Source: Duganella flavida
Lineage (GTDB): Bacteria; Pseudomonadota; Gammaproteobacteria; Burkholderiales; Burkholderiaceae_D
DNA length: 64,000 nucleotides
Assembly: GCF_009857445.1 (NCBI RefSeq)
Contig: NZ_WWCN01000004.1
Coordinates: 1-64,000, forward strand
Direction of reading: 5' to 3'
Part shown: positions 9,231 through 17,697 of the stretch, one piece after another
Position numbering within the stretch: the first letter of the stretch is position 1
Layout: each line of letters opens with the position of its first letter
Made by a program: the position numbers and the translations under genes
Notes under the pieces: generated by a model
Databases searched by the model: none
The model's input: only the letters and a program-made list of their open reading frames with translations
What the model was told of the DNA's origin: nothing

Positions 9231-10735
9231 CGTAGGCGGTGCTTGAGGATCTTGCCGGTGGCCGCTGCGGGTAGGGCGGCCATCAGGATGATCTGCGATG
9301 GGCGTTTGTAGGGCGCCAGCTGCTGCGCGAGATAGTGCGACAGCTCTTCGCTGGTGATGGTGTGGCGTGGATCGGGTTCCACGAAGGCCACCACGTCCTC
9401 GTCGCCGTCGCTGGCCGCGCGGCCTATCACGGCGGACTGCGTGACGGCCGGATGCGCATTCAGCACCGTCTCCACCTCCAACGGATAGACGTTGAAGCCT
9501 GAGTGGATGATCAACTCCTTGGTGCGGCCGGCGATGAACAGGGCGCCGTCGGCATCCTGGCGCACGATGTCGCCGGTATTGAGCCAGCCGTCTTCGCGCA
9601 GCACGGCGGCCGTCAATGCTGGCTCCTGATAGTAGCCGCGCATCACGTTGGGACCGCGCACCCACAGTTCGCCGGTGTCGCCGCCGTCCGCGCCAACTTC
9701 AACGCGGATGTCGATGCCGGGAATCGCTTGGCCGACCGAGGTATCGCTGCGCGGCTGGTCGAGGCGCGTCTGGCTGACGGTGGGCGCGGTCTCGGTCAGG
9801 CCATAGCCGTTATGCAGCGGCACGCCAAGCAGCTGTTCCACTTGCGCTTTCAAGGTCGGCATCAGCGGCGAGCCGCCGGCGTAGGCAAAGCGCAGGTGCG
9901 TCTCCATCTTTTTCTGCACGCCGCCCAGATGCGCGAGCAAACGCGCATACATGGCCGGCACGCCTTGCACGATGGTCAGGCGGTCGTCGCGCAAAGCGTT
10001 GAGCAGCGCTTCCGGCGTGAAGCGCGGGCACAGGTACAGGCAAGCGCCCGCATACAGAGTCCCCAGCATCACCGATGTCAGGCCGTAGACGTGTGTCATC
10101 GGCAGCACGCCGTACGCGCGGTCGGATGGCGTCAGGCCGCGCAGCGTGCTCGATACGGCGGCGATGAACAGCAGGTTGCGGTGCGTAAGCATCACGCCTT
10201 TGGGATTGCCGGTGGTGCCGGTGGTGTAGATCAGCGCCGCTATTTGCTCCTCGCCGGCGGCATGCACCGGCTCCGGCGTGCAGTGGGGATTGAGCGCGCT
10301 CACCATCCATGGCCCGAGCGGCGTGTGCTCGGTCACGGCCGCATGGTGTTCGGCATGGGCCGAGGTTTCCGGCGAGGCGGGCGAGGGCAGGTAGATGGCA
10401 AGCCGCGCGCCGCTGTGGCGCAGGATCACGTCCACCTCGCGCGCTGACAGGCGGCCATTGATGTGCACCAGCCATGCATCCAGTTCGGCGGCGGCAAAAC
10501 TGAGCACGACTTGTGACACGCAGTTTTCGCCGATTACGGCCAGCCGGTCGCCGGGCCGCAACTGCCAGCGGCGCAGTTGCGCGGCGGCTTGCGTGACGGC
10601 GTCCGCCAGTTCGGCATATGTCCAGTGGCGCTGGCCGTCGTGCAGCGCGTGAGCATGCGGGGTGCGCTCGGCCCAGCGGCGGGGAATGTCGGAAATCCGT
10701 GCCGGCAGGCCGGCCAGCAGTGCAGCGGTGTTCAA
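9227..10735 (-). CDS. Class I adenylate-forming acyl-CoA synthetase/ligase
   Basis: A 502-residue AMP-binding enzyme that activates a carboxylic acid with ATP and transfers it to CoA. The ATP/AMP signature LIYTTGTTGNPKGVM is near residues 168-182. NGYGLTETAP (motif A5) and WLNTGDI (A7/A8 hinge) follow. The C-terminal catalytic lysine motif (A10, ATGKILKHRLR) closes the protein. The start codon is TTG 10735, and it overlaps the TGA of the flagellar-rod-like gene (TTGA), so its translation is probably coupled to that gene. Substrate class (fatty, aromatic or other acid) cannot be read from the motifs. Confidence 0.9.
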   Translation of the reverse strand: MNTAALLAGLPARISDIPRRWAERTPHAHALHDGQRHWTYAELADAVTQAAAQLRRWQLRPGDRLAVIGENCVSQVVLSFAAAELDAWLVHINGRLSAREVDVILRHSGARLAIYLPSPASPETSAHAEHHAAVTEHTPLGPWMVSALNPHCTPEPVHAAGEEQIAALIYTTGTTGNPKGVMLTHRNLLFIAAVSSTLRGLTPSDRAYGVLPMTHVYGLTSVMLGTLYAGACLYLCPRFTPEALLNALRDDRLTIVQGVPAMYARLLAHLGGVQKKMETHLRFAYAGGSPLMPTLKAQVEQLLGVPLHNGYGLTETAPTVSQTRLDQPRSDTSVGQAIPGIDIRVEVGADGGDTGELWVRGPNVMRGYYQEPALTAAVLREDGWLNTGDIVRQDADGALFIAGRTKELIIHSGFNVYPLEVETVLNAHPAVTQSAVIGRAASDGDEDVVAFVEPDPRHTITSEELSHYLAQQLAPYKRPSQIILMAALPAAATGKILKHRLR

Positions 10736-11058
10736 GCCTTGATATTAATGAGGGTGCCGATATTTTGGTCGGCGGCCTGGATCACCTTGGCCGACAGGTC
10801 GAACTGCGCTTTGTAGACCAGCGAGTTGGTGGTTTCGGTCGCGAGGTTGGTGGCGCTGGGCGCATCCACCTGCAACAGTTCTTGCCCGCGCATGGAAATC
10901 GATACGCCGGTGCCGGCCGGGGCGCTCTCCTGGAACACCGCCTGCGTCGGCTGAAAACCCTGGGTGCCGATGTTGGCAATCGCGTGCGCACTGTTACCCA
11001 ACGCGCGTTCGGCAGCGTTGAGACCGGTGACACCAGAGCTGAGTGCGGCGATGGCCAT
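10732..11058 (-). CDS. Flagellar basal-body rod (FlgC/FlgG-like) orphan protein
   Basis: A 108-residue protein. It opens with MAIAALSSGVTGLNAAERAL, resembling the N-terminal rod motif of flagellar rod/hook proteins, and ends with a coiled helix (TTNSLVYKAQFDLSAKVIQA) like their C-terminal motif. The central domain is nearly absent. ATG 11058 has AAGGGA upstream; the open frame continues to 11172 without a better start. No other flagellar gene is nearby, so this is an orphan. The next gene, the acyl-CoA ligase, overlaps it by four bases. It may be a solitary rod homologue widespread in Oxalobacteraceae, or a relic. Export through the flagellar system is possible but unproven. Confidence 0.7.
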   Translation of the reverse strand: MAIAALSSGVTGLNAAERALGNSAHAIANIGTQGFQPTQAVFQESAPAGTGVSISMRGQELLQVDAPSATNLATETTNSLVYKAQFDLSAKVIQAADQNIGTLINIKA

Positions 11059-11189
11059 ATAATTTCCCTTCGGCAAGAAGACTCCAGTGTACACCGTGAC
11101 GTCAACTGTTGCAATTTCACTTGGCAGCTTGATAAGATCGTGGGGCAGGCGTAGCATGAAACTGGATTCCAATGTGGAAGTGACTGGCC

Positions 11190-12050
11190 ATGCGTTTCTG
11201 TTTACTGATCTGTTGTTTGTGCTGGAGCCTGGCAGCGGCGGCTGAGCCGACCGTGGTGGTCTACCCGCGCGTGGACGGCGACGGCGGCGAGCACGGCGAG
11301 TACGGCATCGCCTTGCTGCAGCTGGCGCTGGCCAAGGCCGGCGGCAACTACCGCGCCGAACTGTCGCCGGCGCGCATGCAGCAAAACCGGGCGCTGGCCG
11401 ATTTGCAGTCGCCCAACGGCCACATCGACGTGGTCGGCACCATGACCTCGGCCGAGCGCGAGGCCAAGCTGCTGCCGGTGCGCATCCCCATGACGCGCGG
11501 CCTGATCGGCTGGCGCATCGGCCTGCTGCGCGCCGACCACAAGGAGCTGTTGCAAACGGTACACGGGCTGGACGATCTCAAGCGTTTCAACGCCGGGCAA
11601 GGCTATGACTGGCCGGATTTGCAAATCCTGCGCCACAGCGGGGTGCCGGTGCAGGCGATTACGGTCTATAACACCCTGTTCGGCATGCTGGGCGCCAACC
11701 GCTTCGACTGGGCGCCGCGCTCGGTCAATGAGATCTGGGCCGAGGTAGCGCGCCACCCCGAGCTGGTGGTCGATCCCTATGTGGTGGTGCGTTATCCGAC
11801 CGCCGACTATTTCTTCGTCAACCGCAGCAATAGCGCGCTGGCCGAGGAAATCCGGCGCGGCCTGGAGGCGGCGCTGGCCGATGGCAGCTTTGAAAAACTG
11901 TTCTACCTCCACTATGGCGCCCGTATCCGCGAATCCCGGCTCGACAAGCGCGTGCTGATTAGCCTGCCCAACCCCTTGCTGTCGCCGCAAACGCCGCTGA
12001 ATCGCAAGGAATTATGGTTCACCCTGGACGATCTTAAACGTATCCCATAG
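11190..12050 (+). CDS. Periplasmic solute-binding-like protein (transporter substrate-binding domain)
   Basis: A 286-residue exported protein with a Cys-rich hydrophobic signal segment (residues 1-18) and probable cleavage after AAA. The mature domain starts with PTVVVYPRVDG and continues as a type II binding-protein fold. It has motifs common to Oxalobacteraceae transporter substrate-binding domain proteins, including GTMTSAEREAKL near 88 and an ADGSFEKLF stretch near 230 where SBP_bac_3 proteins carry their C-terminal helix. No ABC permease or ATPase gene accompanies it. It is divergent from the flagellar-rod-like gene across 131 bases. The ligand is unknown. Confidence 0.7.
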   Translation: MRFCLLICCLCWSLAAAAEPTVVVYPRVDGDGGEHGEYGIALLQLALAKAGGNYRAELSPARMQQNRALADLQSPNGHIDVVGTMTSAEREAKLLPVRIPMTRGLIGWRIGLLRADHKELLQTVHGLDDLKRFNAGQGYDWPDLQILRHSGVPVQAITVYNTLFGMLGANRFDWAPRSVNEIWAEVARHPELVVDPYVVVRYPTADYFFVNRSNSALAEEIRRGLEAALADGSFEKLFYLHYGARIRESRLDKRVLISLPNPLLSPQTPLNRKELWFTLDDLKRIP

Positions 12051-12116
12051 CTATTGCACTTGTGCTATTCTTGCGCCCGATATTGTTCATAAGAAACACT
12101 TATTGGGGAAAAATGC

Positions 12117-13748
12117 ATGGCTTTGTTTGATTTTCTAGAGAAGGAACGCACCGTTGCCGGTGCAGGTTTCAATCGATGGCTGGTGCCGCCTGCGGCGCTG
12201 GCAATTCACCTGTGTATTGGTATGGCGTACGGCTTCTCGGTGTTCTGGCTGCCGCTGTCGAAGGCGCTGGGCATCAAGGAAGCGCTGGCGTGCCCGGCAG
12301 ATATTGGTGTGCTGGAACGCATCCTGTCGTCCGGCTGCGACTGGCAGATTTCCATGCTGGGCTGGATGTACACCATGTTCTTCGTATTCCTCGGCTTGTC
12401 CGCGTGGCTGTTCGGCGGCTGGCTGGAACACGCCGGTCCGCGTAAAGCGGGCGTGGTGTCGGCCTTGTGCTGGTGCGGCGGCCTGGTGATCTCGGCGCTG
12501 GGGGTGTACCAGCACCAGATCTGGCTGATGTGGTTGGGCTCCGGCGTAATCGGCGGTATCGGCCTGGGCCTGGGCTATATCTCGCCAGTGTCGACCCTGA
12601 TTAAATGGTTCCCGGACCGCCGCGGCATGGCGACCGGCATGGCCATCATGGGTTTCGGCGGCGGCGCCATGATCGGCGCACCGCTGGCCGACAAGCTGAT
12701 GAAATTCTTCGCCACCGCGGATTCGGTGGGCGTGTGGCAGACCTTCCTGGTGATGGCGGCGATTTACTTCGTGTTCATGCTGGCCGGCGCGCTGTCCTAT
12801 CGCGTGCCGCCGACTGGCTGGAAACCAGCGGGCTGGACGCCGCCGGCCACCAACACCAATGCCATGATCACTACGCGCCACGTGCACGCCAGCAAGGTGT
12901 GGGGCATTCCGCAGTTCTGGCTGGTGTGGCTGGTGCTGTGCCTGAACGTGACGGCCGGTATCGGTATTCTGGGCATGGCTTCGCCTCTGCTGCAGGAAAT
13001 CTTCGGCGGCCAATTGCTGGGCGTGCCGCTGGCGTTCAATGAGCTGGACACCGCGCAGAAAGCGCAGATCGCCGCCATTGCTGCTGGCTTCACTGGTTTG
13101 CTGTCGCTGTTCAATATCGGCGGCCGCTTCGTGTGGGCGTCGTGCTCGGATTACCTGGGCCGCAAAGTCACCTACGGCATCTTCTTCGTGCTGGGCCTGG
13201 GCCTGTACGCGTCGATTCCATCGATGGCGCACGGCGGCCACCTGGCGCTGTTCGTTGGCTTCTTCTGCATCATCCTGTCGATGTACGGCGGCGGCTTCGC
13301 TACCGTGCCGGCGTATCTGGCCGACCTGTTCGGCACCCAGATGGTGGGCGCCATCCACGGCCGCCTGTTGACCGCTTGGTCGGCGGCGGGCGTGTTCGGT
13401 CCTATCCTGGTCAACTATGTGCGCGAGTACCAGATCGCCAACGGCGTGCCGAAGGCGCAAGCCTATGACATCACCATGTACGTGCTGGCCGGGCTGCTGG
13501 TCGTCGGCCTGATCTGCAATCTGCTGGTGCGTCCGGTAGCCGATAAGCACTTCATGACCGACGCCGAATTGGCCGCCGAGAAGAAGCTGGCGCATGAGCG
13601 CGACGCCGCTGCCTCGAACGGTGCGGCCGTGGCCTCGAACGGCGTCACCAGCCCGGTGATGGTGGCGTTCGGCTGGCTGGCAGTCGGCATTCCGCTGGCG
13701 ATCGGTATTGCTATCACGGTGCAAAAAGCCGCTGTCCTGTTTAAGTAG
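12117..13748 (+). CDS. OFA family MFS transporter (oxalate/formate antiporter-like)
   Basis: A 543-residue major facilitator with twelve main membrane segments plus a final hydrophobic segment near 515-538 after a soluble linker of about 50 residues. AIHLCIGMAYGFSVFWLPL at the first helix and DRRGMATGMAIMGFGGGA in the loop and helix of the first half are typical of OxlT/YhjX-type OFA carriers. These exchange small mono- or dicarboxylates such as oxalate/formate or pyruvate. The start ATG 12117 has GGGGAAA upstream. No decarboxylase or formate enzyme lies next to it, so the substrate is only a family-level guess. The malonate operon nearby has its own transporter. Confidence 0.88.
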   Translation: MALFDFLEKERTVAGAGFNRWLVPPAALAIHLCIGMAYGFSVFWLPLSKALGIKEALACPADIGVLERILSSGCDWQISMLGWMYTMFFVFLGLSAWLFGGWLEHAGPRKAGVVSALCWCGGLVISALGVYQHQIWLMWLGSGVIGGIGLGLGYISPVSTLIKWFPDRRGMATGMAIMGFGGGAMIGAPLADKLMKFFATADSVGVWQTFLVMAAIYFVFMLAGALSYRVPPTGWKPAGWTPPATNTNAMITTRHVHASKVWGIPQFWLVWLVLCLNVTAGIGILGMASPLLQEIFGGQLLGVPLAFNELDTAQKAQIAAIAAGFTGLLSLFNIGGRFVWASCSDYLGRKVTYGIFFVLGLGLYASIPSMAHGGHLALFVGFFCIILSMYGGGFATVPAYLADLFGTQMVGAIHGRLLTAWSAAGVFGPILVNYVREYQIANGVPKAQAYDITMYVLAGLLVVGLICNLLVRPVADKHFMTDAELAAEKKLAHERDAAASNGAAVASNGVTSPVMVAFGWLAVGIPLAIGIAITVQKAAVLFK

Positions 13749-13772
13749 GAAAATTCGGGTTTGCCGGCACGT

Positions 13773-13786
13773 TTGATTTAGATCAA
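13773..13786 (+). promoter_or_regulatory. FNR/ANR-type box upstream of the phasin gene
   Basis: TTGATTTAGATCAA is an exact match to the FNR family consensus TTGAT-N4-ATCAA. It lies 91 bases before the phasin ATG, a distance compatible with a class II activator site and a leader of about 50 bases. No clear -10 hexamer could be fixed. Confidence 0.6.
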
Positions 13787-13876
13787 AGGTGCCCGGTGAG
13801 GTTAACGTAGCCTTGACGTTCGCGCTGCAATCGCAGCGCGGACAACTCCCTGGCACTTAACTTTCGAGGCAAATCC

Positions 13877-14518
13877 ATGTATCCATTTTCCCAATCTGTC
13901 ACCCCTGCAGCAAAAACTCACCTGGAAGCGCAACTGTCGTTCTTCAACGACCTGTCCAAATCGCTTTTCCGCACGGTCCAGCAGTACAGCGACCTGAACA
14001 TCCAACTGGCACAAACCCTGCTGGAAGAATCCACGCAGGTTGGCCAGCAGGTCATCACGGCGCATCGCCCCACCGAGGCCTTGTCCGTTGCCGCAGCCCA
14101 TGCCCAGCCAACCGCTGAAAAGCTGCGCGCGTATCAGCAACACTTGTCCCGCATCGCCGCCGATACCCACGTTGACCTGTCCAAAGTGGCAGAAGAACAC
14201 GTGCAGGAAACCAGCCGCACCGCCAAAGCGCTGGCTGACGAAGTGGCGCGTGTGACCACGGAAGAAACGGAAAAGACCCTGCGCAACCACAAGGATGCGG
14301 TGGATCGCTTTACCGATCCATTCTCGTTCAGCAAAGACGATGCCCGCCAGTCGCGCGGCAATGAAGGGCGCGGCGGCCAGACCCTGCAAAGCGCCCAGAA
14401 CGGCGCCGAAGGGCGTGAAAGCGGTAGCATGCAAGGCGGCCAGGCCACGGCGGCCCAAACCGCTGCGCAAGCGGCTAGCCAGGCTGGCAAACAGACTGGC
14501 GCTCGGAAAGAAACCTGA
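13877..14518 (+). CDS. Phasin family protein
   Basis: A 213-residue helical protein that would coat polyhydroxyalkanoate granules. Residues ~5-120 have the phasin pattern: long amphipathic helices such as SFFNDLSKSLFRTVQQYSDL and NIQLAQTLLEESTQV. The C-terminal third is low-complexity and hydrophilic (Gln/Ala/Gly-rich with GQ repeats), probably disordered. A strong terminator follows at 14541. No PHA synthase is in the window. The perfect FNR-type box upstream suggests oxygen-linked control, consistent with PHA build-up under oxygen limitation, which is inference. Confidence 0.88.
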   Translation: MYPFSQSVTPAAKTHLEAQLSFFNDLSKSLFRTVQQYSDLNIQLAQTLLEESTQVGQQVITAHRPTEALSVAAAHAQPTAEKLRAYQQHLSRIAADTHVDLSKVAEEHVQETSRTAKALADEVARVTTEETEKTLRNHKDAVDRFTDPFSFSKDDARQSRGNEGRGGQTLQSAQNGAEGRESGSMQGGQATAAQTAAQAASQAGKQTGARKET

Positions 14519-14540
14519 ACTACGTTTAACGTTTTAAGCT

Positions 14541-14584
14541 GCCGCGCCGCGCGAAGCAACTTCGCGTGGCGCGGCATTTTTTTC
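14541..14584 (+). terminator. Rho-independent terminator after phasin gene
   Basis: The 16-base arms GCCGCGCCGCGCGAAG and CTTCGCGTGGCGCGGC pair around a CAA loop with one mismatch, followed by ATTTTTTT. It ends the phasin transcript just before thioredoxin 2. Confidence 0.92.
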
Positions 14585-14627
14585 GCCCTTGGATTATCAT
14601 GCTCAGCTTGATGTCTGGAGATTCATG

Positions 14628-15086
14628 ATGAGCAATTCCCCTAACGCGCAGCCGGAGTCGCTGCATATCGTCTGTCCGCATTGCGATGCGGTGAACCGCG
14701 TGCCAGCGGCCAAGCTATCGGCCGAGCCGGTGTGCGGCAAATGCCAGAAGGCGCTGTTCACCGGCGCACCGGTGGATTTGGGCAGCGCGCGGTTTCTGAA
14801 ACAGATCGAGCGTAGCGATATTCCGGTGCTGGTGGATTTTTGGGCGCCGTGGTGCGGCCCGTGCCGTACGATGGCGCCGTTTTACGCGCAGGCTGCCCAG
14901 CGGCTGGAACCGCAGTTCCGTGTGGTGAAAGTGGATACCGAGCAGGCGCAGGACCTGGCCACGCGCTACGCCATCCGCAGCATCCCGACGCTGGCCCTGT
15001 TCAAAGGCGGCCGCGAAGTGGCGCGCCAGCCAGGTGCGATGGATGCCGCCAACATCGTCGCATGGGCGATGCAAAACAACCGTTGA
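14628..15086 (+). CDS. trxC: Thioredoxin 2 (TrxC)
   Basis: A 152-residue cytoplasmic disulfide reductase. The N-terminus has the zinc-binding CPHC and CGKC pairs (spacing typical of TrxC), and the thioredoxin fold follows with the active site WCGPC near residues 73-77 and the cis-proline segment SIPTL. TGGAG precedes two tandem ATGs at 14625 and 14628; spacing favours the second. The gene ends back to back with mdcH (TGA 15084-15086 directly abuts TCA 15087-15089 of the opposite strand), leaving no room for a terminator. Confidence 0.95.
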   Translation: MSNSPNAQPESLHIVCPHCDAVNRVPAAKLSAEPVCGKCQKALFTGAPVDLGSARFLKQIERSDIPVLVDFWAPWCGPCRTMAPFYAQAAQRLEPQFRVVKVDTEQAQDLATRYAIRSIPTLALFKGGREVARQPGAMDAANIVAWAMQNNR

Positions 15087-16025
15087 TCAGGTCTCGCTGG
15101 CGCGCTCCAGCCACTTGCGGATGCCGTCGAGCGTGCGAAAGTCGGCGACCGAGCGGGTGCTGATGCGCGGATGGCGGTTCTGCAGCATGCGCGATAGCGC
15201 TGCACCGGGACCTAGCTCCAGTGCGACAGTGATGCCCGCTTCGGCGGCGGCATCCATGCACGCCAGCCAACGAATCTTCTCTGCCAGTTGCCGTGACAGC
15301 GTTTCGACGGCGCGTGCCTGAGCGCTGACCGGCGCCGCATCAATGCCAGCCAAGATCGGCGCTTGCATCGGCTGGAGCACAGCCTCGCGCAAAGCTTCCG
15401 CGAACGGCGCGACGGCGTTTTGCATGTAATGCGTGTGTGATGCCACTTCGACCGGCAGGCGCTTGCTGCGCGCCCCCGCAGCTTCAATCGCTTGCTGTAG
15501 CGTGTCTGACTGCGCAGCGGGGCCGCCAGCGATGCACGTGTCTTCCCCGGTTTCGATGCTGACCTGATAGCCATGCTGCGCGGCCAGGGTGCTGGCGCTG
15601 GCAAGCGGCAGACCGGTGATCGTCAGCAGTGTTTGGCCGGGCGCGGCACGCTGGCAATCATCCATCAACTGCGCGCGTTGTGTCGCCAGCGCGACGGCCT
15701 GTCCGGGTGCGAATGCTCCCGCCACGCCGTATGCCGACAGCTCGCCGATACTGTAGCCGGCCACCAGCGCCGGCGGCGGTGCGAAGTCACGGATCGCCTC
15801 CCACATGCACAGCGTGGCCGCAACAATCAAGGGCTGCGCGATGCGATTGGCGAAGATATCGCCATCGACGGCCAGCGCTTGGCCGTCCGGCGAGAGCGCA
15901 GGGATGCATCCGGCCAAGCGGTCTGTCAGTGCGCTCGCCGCAGGGCTGGCGCGCGCGAGGTCGAACATGCCAGCATGTTGGTCGCCTTGGCCGGGGCAGA
16001 GCAGCAGCAGGCGCGCGCGGGTCAT
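15087..16025 (-). CDS. mdcH: Malonate decarboxylase epsilon subunit (malonyl-CoA:ACP transferase)
   Basis: A 312-residue acyltransferase that charges the malonate decarboxylase carrier protein by moving malonyl from CoA during activation of the enzyme. The FabD-like fold is clear: LLLLCPGQGDQH at the start, nucleophile GYSIGELSAYG, and a later ASHTHYMQNAV carrying the catalytic His. ATG 16025 overlaps the mdcB stop (ATGA). It is the last gene of the ten-gene operon. The upstream frame to 16064 has no better start. Confidence 0.92.
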   Translation of the reverse strand: MTRARLLLLCPGQGDQHAGMFDLARASPAASALTDRLAGCIPALSPDGQALAVDGDIFANRIAQPLIVAATLCMWEAIRDFAPPPALVAGYSIGELSAYGVAGAFAPGQAVALATQRAQLMDDCQRAAPGQTLLTITGLPLASASTLAAQHGYQVSIETGEDTCIAGGPAAQSDTLQQAIEAAGARSKRLPVEVASHTHYMQNAVAPFAEALREAVLQPMQAPILAGIDAAPVSAQARAVETLSRQLAEKIRWLACMDAAAEAGITVALELGPGAALSRMLQNRHPRISTRSVADFRTLDGIRKWLERASET

Positions 16026-17038
16026 GCGTGGTCCAGCCGCGCGAGTGACTGTACGAAGCAGCACGCCGCCAGCAAATCCGCTGCGCCGCCGGGCGACAGC
16101 CGGTGCCGCACGAAGACCTGATGGCTGTCGATGGCGCGCGCGCGCCAGCCAGCATTGGCGGTGCCGCCCAGCGCAAGAAATCGCTCGGCATGGTCACGCA
16201 CGATCTGCGCGCCATCTGGCCCGGCGCGGTGATAGACATTGCTATCGCTGATATGCGCCATCAATGTGTATAGCGTGTCGATGCGCTCCTCGGTGACGGA
16301 AGCGCCACGCGCGCTTGCTGCCAGCAGGGCAGGCAGGCCGACCTCAAACACCGACGGCAGTCCCAGCGCACCTTCCTCCCGCGCGCCACTCACCGCATAT
16401 CGTGCCGCCACGCGCAAGCCATTGCTCAGATGTGCGTCGCTCGTCGGCACGATGGCGCCGTGGCGTGAGCCCGCAGCCTCGCACCCGATGTGCACCGCAT
16501 CGCGGCCTGCGGCTGGCGATTGGTGAGCGGGCGTGGCGATTGGCGCTGCATGGCCGGCGAGTTCCTCGCCCCAGCGGATCAACATGGCAGCACGCAGCGC
16601 GGATGGGGCCAGCGGTGTGCCTTGCGCACGCGCGCGGCCCGCAGTGGCGCACAACATGCCGAGGCTGAAAATCGCTCCGCGGTGGGTGTTAATGCCACGC
16701 GTCGCCTTCAGCATCGCCGCCTCCGCAGCGATGCCCAGCTGCTTCAGTTGCACGAACGGCGCATCGTCCCAACCTGCCAGGCAGATTTTGCGGAAGTAGT
16801 GACGCAGCGCGAACATACTGCGCATGAAAGTGCCAGCATCCATGTCGTCATGACTGCCGCTATCCACCGGCGACACCAGTCCCGGCTTCGGATACAGGCA
16901 CAATTCCGCATGCAAACTGCGCACCGCCAACCGTGCCACCTCCCGCGCAAATGCCCGCCGCGCCGCCATTCCTGCCGCAGCGACGCGAGTGCTGGTGATT
17001 GCCTGCGCCTTCTGGCGGACGGACGAGGTGCGCATCAT
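16022..17038 (-). CDS. mdcB: Triphosphoribosyl-dephospho-CoA synthase
   Basis: A 338-residue enzyme of the CitG/MdcB family. It makes the 2'-(5''-triphosphoribosyl)-3'-dephospho-CoA precursor that becomes the prosthetic group of the decarboxylase carrier protein. Family stretches are LYPKPGLVSPVDSGSHDDMD near 60-80 and TRGINTHRGAIFSLGMLC near 120-140, which bind the dephospho-CoA and ATP. AGGAGG precedes tandem ATGs at 17038 and 17035, the first overlapping the mdcG stop. Length is slightly above the usual ~290, with an extended N-terminus. Confidence 0.92.
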   Translation of the reverse strand: MMRTSSVRQKAQAITSTRVAAAGMAARRAFAREVARLAVRSLHAELCLYPKPGLVSPVDSGSHDDMDAGTFMRSMFALRHYFRKICLAGWDDAPFVQLKQLGIAAEAAMLKATRGINTHRGAIFSLGMLCATAGRARAQGTPLAPSALRAAMLIRWGEELAGHAAPIATPAHQSPAAGRDAVHIGCEAAGSRHGAIVPTSDAHLSNGLRVAARYAVSGAREEGALGLPSVFEVGLPALLAASARGASVTEERIDTLYTLMAHISDSNVYHRAGPDGAQIVRDHAERFLALGGTANAGWRARAIDSHQVFVRHRLSPGGAADLLAACCFVQSLARLDHA

Positions 17039-17697
17039 TGGGCCTCCTGCGTGGTCAATGTCGCCAGCAACGAGGCGGTATCCGCCAGACGTACAGCGTG
17101 CAATTCCTTTACCATTACCTTGGCCGGATGGCGCATCGCCATCTGCCACTCCTTCCACGATACCGCCGCTCCACCGGGGAAAACAATCTCGCCATCCAGT
17201 GGCAACTGCCGCGTGTAACGCTCCAGCAGCGCCACGCCTTCATCGAGCGCGTGCCTGCTTGCCGGATGAAACAGCACGTCCACATCCGACGTAGGCGACA
17301 CATACTGCAACCCAGTCAACGCCTGCATCGCCAGCGAGCCAAACACGCGCAAGTCCAGTGCCGTAGCCTCATCGCACAACGCATTCAACTGTTCATGCCA
17401 CGCGCCGGAAAACGGCAGTGCCGCATGCAACGCCATCGCATCCGACGACCGCACTACATGCGCTGCTTGAACGCGTAACGCAATCCTCACTTTCCGGCCC
17501 GCGCTATCTGGCGGCACGGGCAGGCCGAGGCACACTTCATCCGGAGCGGCATCCGCATCCAGCCGCCGCACCACAGCAGGCCAGTCGCGCCGCTGCCACT
17601 GCGTCAAGGCCGCCGTGTGCTGCGGCTGCGCAGCACGCGCCGCTTGCCAGCCAGCCTCGCTGAGCCACACCAGCATATGACGTTCAAGCTTGCACAT
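17035..17697 (-). CDS. mdcG: Malonate decarboxylase holo-[acyl-carrier-protein] synthase
   Basis: A 220-residue nucleotidyltransferase that attaches the phosphoribosyl-dephospho-CoA group to MdcC. The nucleotidyltransferase signature is FGSLAMQAL followed by SPTSDVDVLFHP, giving the paired aspartates for metal binding. RHMLVWLSEAGW near the start matches the usual family opening. I chose ATG 17697, which overlaps the end of mdcE by 14 bases; ATG 17676 is possible but would remove the conserved opening. It is coupled to mdcB by ATGA. Confidence 0.9.
   Translation of the reverse strand: MCKLERHMLVWLSEAGWQAARAAQPQHTAALTQWQRRDWPAVVRRLDADAAPDEVCLGLPVPPDSAGRKVRIALRVQAAHVVRSSDAMALHAALPFSGAWHEQLNALCDEATALDLRVFGSLAMQALTGLQYVSPTSDVDVLFHPASRHALDEGVALLERYTRQLPLDGEIVFPGGAAVSWKEWQMAMRHPAKVMVKELHAVRLADTASLLATLTTQEAQ

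Noticed and set aside
12135-13856. Long minus-strand open frame (573 codons) opposite the OFA transporter
   Set aside because: The sense strand encodes a complete twelve-helix carrier. The antisense frame is rich in His, Arg and Gln without domain motifs, as expected for shadow frames in high-GC DNA.
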